Origin: Amborella trichopoda
Taxonomy: Eukaryota > Streptophyta > Magnoliopsida > Amborellales > Amborellaceae
NCBI RefSeq assembly: GCF_000471905.2
Contig: NW_006494931.1
Coordinates: 2,639,502-2,703,501 of the forward strand
Direction of reading: 5' to 3'
Length of the DNA: 64,000 nt
Position 1 is the first letter of the stretch. Every line of letters starts with the position of its first letter. Below the pieces are notes generated by a model that did no database searches, had not been told where the DNA came from, and worked only from the letters and a program-made list of their open reading frames with translations. Both the position numbers and the translations under genes were made by a program. Shown here in pieces: positions 49,101-60,000 of this stretch.

Positions 49101-52100
49101 AATTTCACTCTATAATGGGCTGAGATATATTGAGTAATTTAAGAACATTTTGCTCTATGATTTGGAACGTTGAAGTTAATTTGGGCATAAAATTCATGTT
49201 TGGTGTTAACCGTGTTATGTATTCCCTCTATAATGGGCAGAGATATTTTGAGTAGTTTAAGACCATTTTGCTCTATGATTTGGAAGGTCGAAGTTAATTT
49301 GGCCTTAAAATTCATGTTTGGTGTTAACCGTGTTATGTAGTTTTGTAACATTAATTAGAGTTGACATCCTTGATATTAGAAATGAAAACAATCTACTTCC
49401 ACTCAATTCTTTTGGTTAAGACATTAGTTATTTCTTAGTTAATTAGACTTTCTTCTGATTTCCAGGGTGACTATGGCACAAAGGGGAGTTTTGCCACTCG
49501 AATAGCAGGATCTGCAGACCTATACCAGGTAATAACTCAAAGATAAATTTAAGGGTCAGTAAATTTTTATAATTTTCAGTATTGAAATTTCATTATTTTA
49601 TTCATTTATTTTTGGTTGTTCTTTTTTCTAGTTGCAAGTGCCTTGAACCGACCTACTCTAACACTTTTTGGTCCTCCATCCTGCTCCCACTCCTGAAGAT
49701 AATTTCTAGCTGACTTTCACTCTATTTCCTACTTCACATTGCAACCTTTTGATCTTTCTCGCTCCCACTCCCACTTGGTGGGACTACAGATGGTCAACAC
49801 CTTGGAATGAGGTTCCATGTTGGTCTCTAATAGCTAGGCTGATCTTGGTTTCCTGAATGATGGATTGTGGCATTCAATGGTATCTCACAGTCATATTTGC
49901 CTAGTTTGTCCCTGATGTTAAGCACCATAATAACTAGAATATGTAGACGTGAAATTTCCAACTTTCTTCGTCTAGTTTGATCGATCATGGATAATCTAAT
50001 TCTAGGATATCCTTTATTCTTTTTTTGAACCTGTTAACTTGGTATTAAAGTTAGAGAAATAATTACAGAGTACAAAAAATGTTGTCCTCGAGGAGCAGGT
50101 CAAGGCAAGCACCTGGCTGGATCAAAATATGCTGCAGAAACAAAAGGTACACTGCTTAAGTAAAACAAAAGAAACAAAAGGTCTTCTATGGTGTGGCTGG
50201 CGAGGCTCCTTCTTTACCTAGAGTGTTGGCCACGAGGTTGGACTTCCTCCTAATATGTGTCCATTAGACCTGAATATGCCTGCGTATGTAAAAAATCTCG
50301 TCAAAAATTGCGGTGAGTCTCCAAGGGGGAGTGGCCTCGCATGAGGCCCAAGAAATGACATTTTTTGAGTCACCCTCAACAACCAGGTCGGTGCTCCAAG
50401 AGGGTCGAAGGATTTGAGGCCTTCCAAAAGCGCTCAGGATTCTGCAGTGGTGGAGTCCGCAAAGCTGATGGGAGAGATTGGCAGTTTAGATTTTGACTTT
50501 GGTGAAGGGGTGCCCCAGCCAAATGGCATGTTCAGGGGAGATGGAGTCCAAAGAAAGGTCATCCATGGAAGGGGAGGCTCTCACCTGAGCACTGAGGGGG
50601 TTAGAAAAGTATTCGAGATGGCATGTTCTACGTGGTGTGGCTGGTCGAGGGTGAATCCCTGGTAATGGATTTGACTCATGGAGTTATCTCTTCTTCTACA
50701 GTTAGCGATCCTATGGAAGATATCGGTGTTAAGATCACCGCTTGTCAGCCATTTGACTTTCGACTGTTGGGCCTAATGGATCTCCTATTTCCTCAAAGTA
50801 TTGTGGAAGCCCATTTTGAACTGGGAGTGAAGGAGAGATTCCTTTTGAGTTAAGAGGTCAAGCCTCTTCCGTGAGGTCAAGCTGGTGGATGGAGTTAAGA
50901 AGCTCTTCCTTCTGGGTGTGGATGTGACCGGGAGTTATCTACTCCAATTTCTGAAGGAAAGTTTAAGGAGGTGAAGTTTTCTTTGGAGGCGAAAACCCCG
51001 CCCATCTCTGTACACTGGGGGAGTAGGAAAACTACCAAGAGTGGATGAGGGAAGGGAGGCTGGGTTCCTCAAGCCATGACATTTCAAAATGGAAAAGTTT
51101 TGGGCCACCACGCGCCAGTAGGGTGTCTAGTAGAAGGAGTTTGTGACCGAGGTGGTTTTGGGAGGGCTAAAGAGTGAGTCTCTGGAAATGAAGGGTCCTA
51201 AAGGGGGCTACAGAGGAAGCTGTCCAATTTAGAGAATGAGGGGGGGAAGCAGAGTGGTTAGACCAGGTATAGATCGCCCCTTGGAGGGGAATCAGAGAAG
51301 GTGGGGGGGAGGCAGATTGGTTAGACCAGGTATAGATCGCCCCTTGGAGGGGTATCGATCAAATCGTGGTGGGCGATGAAATCGGAGAAGGTCATCATGG
51401 TAGGAGTGATCCTGGCTGAAACACTTCTTTTGAATGACCATCACGTGATGTTGAAATCCCCTCCTAAGCACCACCTCGACGAGGGGTTCGAAGGCAGTAC
51501 TGTGGCACTCGTTTCACAGATGGGGCCTATCGCTATCAGAATTGGGGTCGTAGATGGCCGAAATTTCCAGGGAAAGTTATCGGAGATCCTTTATTCTTAT
51601 AATATTAGAACAATAAATTTAATTGAAGCAGCACATCGAATACGTTAGCTGTTTTTTAATTCTCAAAATCAGTGATTGCAAAATTGTTGTTATTATGATG
51701 GGAGCCAGCCCTCGTCTTACTGTTGAATATTAGTACTGAATGTAACTATTTTAAAGTTATAAACACAAAAATATGACTTTTGTGAACTGTCATAGTAGGG
51801 CATAGTTTGGAGGTAAAGCACCACACTAGTACAATGCGTATTCTGGGAGGTAGAGGTGGCAAATCCACCGCGGGCCTAGAAAATGGATCATGAATATGAA
51901 CAGTTGTATGGACATGGATCCGCAAAGTGCATCCAACGGTTCATCTCTATTGTGCATTCTGTAGCATCAACTGTACACATTGAATGTAAGCAATACACTT
52001 TCCTTGCATCTAATTATTCTTTCATCTAGATGTTTTGTATGTTTAGTTTTTTCACCTAGTTACAATCAATGATTAAATACTATAATTGTTGGTATGGACA

Positions 52101-54005
52101 ATTATTGAAGATGCATTTCGTTACTTACCATTGCCATATGTGGACACCTTTCGTCATACAATTAATGACCTGCATTCTTGACAGCTGTTCAAAATGGTGG
52201 CTTTCATTGATGGGGTTGTTCTACATGAGTTGAGGTCGAAAATATTATTAATAGGCACAGATAATAGTTATCAAGACCAGACCGAAATAGTTAGTTTGAT
52301 TGTGAACCGTGATGATGTGCACATCAAGTGGACAAAGTGACGAGTATCCTTTATAAGAGCAGAAAATTCCTCGTAACTCTCATATTTTTGGAGGATTTGA
52401 ACACTAGGAGGGCCACTAATAAGACAAGATGAACAAGCATTGCTTGGATGATTTTCTAGTTATTTTAGGGTTATTTTTCAGCTAATTCTTGTGATAATTT
52501 TAATTGCTTTAATTTTCTGGACCAGTTGGAGACATTCTAAGCATTTTATTTATAGTCAAGATCATTTATTTTGAAAGACACTTATGTGATGTCTCTGAAC
52601 ATTAAGTAATAACATTTAAGAGGTGCGTGGGGCTATGGACAACCATTCACGCGACCTTTCAGACTGAAAAAGAGAGAGAAAGCATAGGCTTTTGAGAGCC
52701 CTAGTTGGGTTTGAAGGAGAAACCTTAGGCTTCTCCTAGGCACTTGGCCTGAAATAATTGTTGATTTTCCCAGTTCTCCTTCAAGTTCCTTGAATCAATT
52801 TGGTATCGAAACCTAGGATTTTCAACAAGGCTAGGGAATTACAACCAAGTCTAGGATTTGCTGATTTTGGGCCAAGATTTGTTGATTTCGTTGAACTTTT
52901 GTTGATTTCAACCCAGGGTTTGCCAAATTCAGCTTACATCTTGTTTATTTTAATCAAGGAAAATGGAGAGATTAAGGATGATGGCGTGTATGGAATTAGA
53001 GTTGGGTGGAAAAGTGGAGATGTGCGACCGGAGTTTTATGTGATCTCTGCATATCAATAAAATTGAAGGGGAGGTTCTATAAGACAATTGTGAGACCAAC
53101 ACTTCTTTTTGAGGTAGTCTGGAAACAACATACCCATAGGATGAGTGTAGCTAAGATGAGTATGTTGAGATGGATGAGTGACAGAACAAGAAAGGATAGA
53201 ATTTGAAATGAATACATTGCGAAGAACTTATGTGTGCCTCCAATAGGCAGTAAGATGAGTGAAAGTAGACTAAGATGGGGTGGCCATGTGCAACACAGAC
53301 CCTGTATGACACTTGTTAGGAGGTGCGAGTTGGTTCAAGTGGAAGGCTAAAAACGTGTAAGGCATAAGCTCAAAACGACATGGTTGGAAGTATTGACAAA
53401 TGATATGGGGACTTATGGCCTCACTGTGGGTATGATCCTTGATAGAGCAGAATGGCGGACTAGGCTTTGCGTAGAGGACTCCAAATAGTTGAGAAAAAGC
53501 ATTGATGATGATGATGGTTTGAGAAAAAGCATTGATGATGATGATGGTTTTCTTCCTAGGGTTTGTAAACCCATGATAGCAGGAAGTCACTGAAACAGGG
53601 GAATTCTTGTGGATCTACCTCATGATCTGAGAGGTGAGGTGCTTGAAGACTTCAAAACCCCAATTCAACAGCTTACACAACAATTTGCAGGCATCACTCA
53701 TAGGCAAGCTGAAGATCTTTACACCATCACACTCTATGCGTGGGGTCGATTGATGACGACAATGATGGAAGCCCCGGAAGTGGGAGGCACTACTCTAGGG
53801 TTTTTGACAGCATGACTCAACCCAGTGAGGTTTTTTTTTTGGTGTTTTTGAGGTTGGGGGGGGGGGGGGGTGGGGGGTAGGGGTAACGGTACTAATTTAC
53901 GTTTCTACGTATAGTAGTAATTAACTTAACTAAGTTCGTTCTNNNNNNNNNNNNNNNNNNNNGTACGTACGTACGTCAGTCGTACGTACGTAGTGTACGT
54001 GTGTG

Positions 54006-54038
<33 letters not shown>

Positions 54039-57000
54039 GGNGGTGGGGGGGAAGGGGACAATTTATTTCTTCATATGATAATTACAAAATGTTCTCACAT
54101 GGAGTGAGTTTATATAGCAGCCCACATATTGGGTGCTCTTTAAAAAAAAAAAAGGTAGACGAGAGGAGGGATGGTGGGAAGGGAGAAGAAAAAAAAGGAA
54201 CAATAGAAGAGATGAGAGAGAAGAGGGGGAGGAGAGAGAGAGAGGAGAAGGGGGGGGAGAGAGAGGTAGGGCTTCGACGATACATGCTCGCAGCTTAACA
54301 TAAATAGGGTAGAGAGCAAGGTTGTTTTAAGTCCAATGGTGGTGCCAATCGAAGGTAGCTGGGATGATCCAAAAAATGCGTCACGTGAGGCAGATTGGTG
54401 TCATTCCAAAAATGTCACGCAGTCCAAATAATAATATGCATAGAGAAAAGATCACCAGAACTATGTCCATAGAAGAGAATCGAGAAAGAGAGGCATACCA
54501 CAAGATGTGCTTAGGATATAGGGGGGAGAGAGGTGGAAGCCCACAAGGAAGCTTTTCAAACTGAAAGAAATGGAGAAAAAGAGGGTAAAAAATGGAGTGG
54601 TTGTCGGGGTAGCACCTGCAAAAGGCGATATGCACAAAAATAGATAATCGAGGGTGGAAGAGAGAGTTTGGAGGAGAGATAAAGAGAGAGATAGGGTAGA
54701 AGAGAGAAAAAATATAGCAGTATAAAGAAGGAGAGTTAGAGAGAGATAAAGAAACTTGAGGAGCTTATAGTTTGGTTAAATATTGTACAAGGGCTTTTTA
54801 TTATAAGGAGGTTCCAAAATGTAAAGAAGTAAAAATTATTGCCTAAATTTGTAGAAAGGTGCTTCGACATGGTGGGAACAGGGTTTAAGGGTGAGAGTGG
54901 GAAAGAGTAAAGTTAATACCTGGTAGAAAATGAAAAATTAAAGGAAACGTGCCTATGTGAAAATTATCTACAGTCCCTATATAATAGAATGAATAACCTT
55001 CATCAAGGAGAAGAGTATGGAAACGTACATCAGTGAATTTCATCAGTTAAGGGCTCGAAGTGATGTGGTTGTCTTCTGAATGCATACCTTGAGGATGTTA
55101 AACGAGTTCGCCGACCTCCTGGCGAAGGATGGGGCTAGGGCTCATGACAAAGACCAGACCCTGTCCTTTTCAGCTTTGGACTGCAGAGGATACACTTAGA
55201 AGAATACTTTACTGTGTACGGGAAACCTTTTTTAGCCCAGTTTTGTGAACTCACTGTAAACTTTGTAAGGGGCCAATTTTTGTAAACTCACTGTAAATTT
55301 TGTAAGGGGACGATCTTATAACCCCATTTTTTTTACAGGGTCTATTGACCTATTCTTTTTTACCGAGAGTCTCGTCTAGAGGGCACTCTCGGATTAACCC
55401 AAAATTGTGCGCTCTTTCTCTAAAGCAATACAAAAGTTGATGTTTATCAAAAAACAAAAAAAAGGGCTTCAAGGGTTGTGGTTGAACTAGAGGAATAGTC
55501 CCTAGCTCGTTATGTAGGTGGGGAAGCATATCTATACAAAATGTTGTGGTGCTACAATGTTATTGGACTTTAAATGAAGGTTGCAACCGTGCAGTTAAGG
55601 TGAAGCTCAACAAAGGCATCTATTATCAATATGGGGCAAAACTTAGGGTGGTACAAGTGGTCGTAGACGCAATTTTAGAGAGAAAATTGGGAATTTAGCT
55701 GTTGGATAGACCTCAAGGCTTACTGGTTTGTTTAAACAGCAAGATACTGTGGCTATTGGGTCCAGTTCTAGTTGCCCAAATCATCCAAACAACAACGTGA
55801 TTAAGTGCTTTAAGTATTCGGGAATTGGCCTCGTACCCTCTCAATGCTTTAATAGAAAATTTTTGAACCTTTTAGAGGAAGTTATCAGAGAGGACAACAA
55901 GCCATCATTTGATGGACACCTTGTTTATGATGAGATATCTGACGAAGATCAGCTTGAAGTGACATTTAGCATCCATGGGAGGCTTTGGTGATTTGGCACA
56001 ACATGATTACACCTCGAGTTGTAGTTGAGGCAGACTGTTGCTCACTAATATTTTTCACATCCTCACTTTATGGGAAGGTTTGTATTATTAGTGAGGTGAG
56101 TTGCGAAAATATTTTTTCTCCAGAGATCGTGGACAAGCTGAAGTTGAGGATGGAAAGCCACCCAAAGCAGTATAAAATAGTTTGGTTCAAGAAAGGAAAT
56201 GAGGTACCAATTTCTAAACAATGTATAGTTTATAGTTTCTCTAATCGTGTACCAAGGTCGCGATTCCGCCTTTCCCTGGATGGTAGGAATCACATTCATA
56301 GTTTCATGACGATTGCTTCTTCATGCTTCATTAAATCTCCTCTCATAAGCTTGCTCTACCTGCTGCTTCGATAGGAAAAACAGGAATGTAGCATCGTTGG
56401 TATGGACACTCGTCCTTCAGGTCCATTTATTAGCTCAACCACAAGGATATGGAGACAGGTCTTCCTCCGCTATCACCTCATTTTCCAATTTGTTCCGGAT
56501 GTCTTGCTGGGGGCAGGACCTCTGAAGGTTCTCTTTCTGTAGGATACAGGGAGATGGATCGCATCACCTCAATCACTAACTTTTGATTCTGGATTCTCGG
56601 AAACCGCAATCTAGATTCCATATCACAGAATATACGATTCGTAGTTGCCACAACAATGCGGTTCAATGTGTTTGAGACCTTGATTCCAATATTTTAAGAA
56701 TTGCTAATTCATGTTGTTTGCAAGCGAGTTACGCATCATCAAAAGGCACAATTCTTAGATGCACCAAACAATGTTTCGACCAACATTGAATCAAGTTTTA
56801 ATGATACAAATCAAGATTCAAACGGAAATGTTGAATGAAATGCAGTCGCAAATTATATGTTGTGGGAAATGCTCAAAGAACTAATTTTATGTTACCGGAG
56901 GAGTTCCAGGAACCCTTATCGTATTATATTACAATTTTTTACAAGGTTAAATACCCACGATTTGGGTTTGAAGACTGTGACGTTGTAAGAGCCAAAAATG

Positions 57001-60000
57001 CCTTAATAAATTTTCGAGATGAATCCATGTACAATAATCTCTGCCAAGTTACCTAATAAATTTTTTAATCTATAAATCATGAAGTGGGTGGCAGTCCCAT
57101 CTCAAGGTATGACGTTTGGGTGGCAGCCCCGCCTCAAGGTAAGATGTTCATATAAGATGCTTGCTATAACCAAATGCTTATTATCGATCATTTGCTGTAC
57201 CAAGTAAAGGATTATGTGCGGCACCTTTGAGGGGAGATTAATAAAATGCTTATTAATAATCATCTATGGTACTAAGTAAAATGCTTATCATTCGTTGTCT
57301 CATTTTATATTTGGGGGGGCATGGATTTAAATACCTAAAAAAAGAAAAAGAAAAAAGGAAATGGTTTGGTGGTGATCGAAATTCATGGCCACTCGCGGTC
57401 TCTGGATTTTGAGGAAAATACAATATCTTGGTCTTTCAAGCTAATACCAAGCTGTGTTATTTGCTCGGTTTTACATAGATAATTTGGATCAAACTATGGT
57501 ATCATATATGTCTATCCCCAATCATCTATGTAAAACCTTCAATCTTTTCTTGCAAAATGTTCTCTTCTTTACTGGAGGGGATGGGTGCATGATTCCTGAA
57601 TTTTGGGAATCTCGATTCCCAATTGATGGGGATAATGATTCCATTACTGTAGGAATCATGATTCCTATTGCAGGATCGAGATTCCAAAAGTCATTAAACT
57701 GTGTGGGGTCATGTGCTATTCCTGAAAGGTAGGAGGTCCAATATGATGAGATACCGATTCCTACAAATAAGAATCATGGTTCCTATTTTATGGGATCGCG
57801 ATTCCAATTATTGGGAATCATGCCTTCAGTGGTTTTCATCATACTGATGGTGATTCCGAGATTAGGAATCATCTGGCACTTGCGATTTCGTGATTCCGAT
57901 TCCTAAAACGAATCCTAATCATAGGTGTTTCCAACAACTATAGTCTAGTTCCTTCTTCTATTGGAAACACTATAAAGCTAAGATATGAGGCGATGCCATG
58001 CCCATAGATGCATGTCATTTCTTATTGGGCAGACCATGGTAGTATGACTGGTGCACCATACATGATGGGTTTAAAAACACCTATTCCTCTATTAAAGACA
58101 GGGTAAAAGTGGTTTAAGGTCTATCTAAGTAGGAAAGTATGTCCAAATTAGATGAGGGGTGTACTTATCTTCCTTTTTTGCCGGAGTTTATGGAGAGATT
58201 GGAGGAGTATAGGATGTTGTATGTAGTAGTTTGAATGGAGGAGTAACTTGTTAGTTCGATTCCACCACCGTTAAAGCCATTAATGAGGGATTATCGTGAT
58301 GTCATCCCGGATGAGCTTCCTAAGGGGTGACCAACCATGAGGGGCATCCAACTTCACATAGACCTCATTCTTCGGTCTAGCCTACCAAACAACACTGCAT
58401 ACAAAAAAAGCCCGAAGCAACATGAATATTTGTAATAGGTCACAGAGCTTCTACAGAAAGGTTCATTCGAGAGAACATGAATCCATGCGCTGTCCTGGCC
58501 TTATTGATGCCTAAATGGATAGGACGTGGTGCATGTGTGTGGACAGATGGGTTGCTAACAAGATCATGATCAAGTATTGCTTCCCAATTCCGCGCCTTCA
58601 TGATCAATTGGGTATGCTGGGTGTTGCTTTTGTGTTTTCTAAGATAAATTTGAGAATTGCAGACATCAAATTCGTATTAGATCAGGGGATGAGTGGAAGA
58701 TGGCATTTGTGATGTCATTTGGCTTCACCAATGCTCCCAGTACTTTTATGAGGTTTTGAAGCCTTTTATTGGTAATTTGTGGTGGTCTACATTGGTGACA
58801 TTCTAGTATACAACATTGGTGAGCGCATATGGAGCACTTGTGGTTGGTGTTTGACTTGTTAAGGGTATAGTAGCTGTATGTGAATCCTAAAAAGTGTGAG
58901 TTCATGACAGACAACTTAAATTTTCTTGATTCTGTTTTCTCAACTGAGGGTATTAAAGTTGACCAAAAGAAGGTAGTTGCCATCCAGGATTGGCTTGCTC
59001 CTACTGCATTAAACGATTTCACAGTTTTTGTTAGATGGTTACTTTGTATAGGAGTTTGTCTGGTTCAGTGTCATCATAGAACCTATCACATATTGCCTTA
59101 AGAAGGGGGTGTTTGTATGGACTAATGAGGCCAAGAAGAGTTTCTAGTTGGTGAAGCAAAAGATGATGGAGGGACTTGTGTTGGTTCTTCTAGACTTTGA
59201 TAAAGTCTTTGAGCTATATTGTGATGCTTTGCATATTGGAGTTGGTGCCATGTTAAGTCAAGGGGGGGGGGGAGGGGGGGGGCTATTGCCTTCTTCAGTT
59301 GAAGAAAGGCAAGAGTGATTACAAGGTTGCTTTTCTTTGACATATGGAGACTTCAGATATCTTTAGCATTGCTGATTTGTCTGAGTATCATGCGCCAGAG
59401 ATAGATGGAGATGAAGGTTCGCAGGTTCTCCTCAACCTAGGGAGACGATGATGCAGCAAGTGCATCAGGTGGACGGAGTGATATCTTCTATGGGAGCCGC
59501 AGACTCCTAACTCTCGCATATATTCGGAGGATGTGAACCCTATGAGGACTAGCAAGAAGAACAAGAAGAGCAAGCGTTGCTTGGGATGATTTTTTGGTTA
59601 TTTTAGAGTTATTTTCAGTTGTTTTTCTGTTAGTTGTGATTGCTTTTATTTTCTGGACTAGTTAGGGGACTTTCTAGGTTCATGTATCGTTAGGGTCATT
59701 TATTTTAAAAGTCACTTAAGTTAGGACTTTTGGGTCATTTTATTTATTGTATGGATATTTAATGTCTTTAAACAATAAATAATAATATTTATGGAGTATG
59801 GGGGACTATGGACAGTCATTCAAGTGACTTTTCAGATTGAAAAAGAGAAAGCTTAGCCTTTTGGGAGCCCTATTTGCTTTTGAAGATGAAACCTTAGGCT
59901 ACTTGTATTTGGTGTAAAAGATTTCGGATTTTTCCTGTTCTCCTTCAAGTTCCTTGCATTAGAACACCAACCGGTTCCTTGATCGGTCTGGTCTAAGGAA

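Noticed and set aside
53993..54298. 101-codon frame beginning in a Cys/Val-rich run
   Set aside because: Starts in the presumed flow-noise and (TG)n sequence with an N and continues into purine-rich simple sequence. Not a gene.
59262..59282. G-run as a G-quadruplex regulatory element
   Set aside because: It sits inside a decayed gypsy RNase H region and may have a homopolymer length error. There is no evidence for function.
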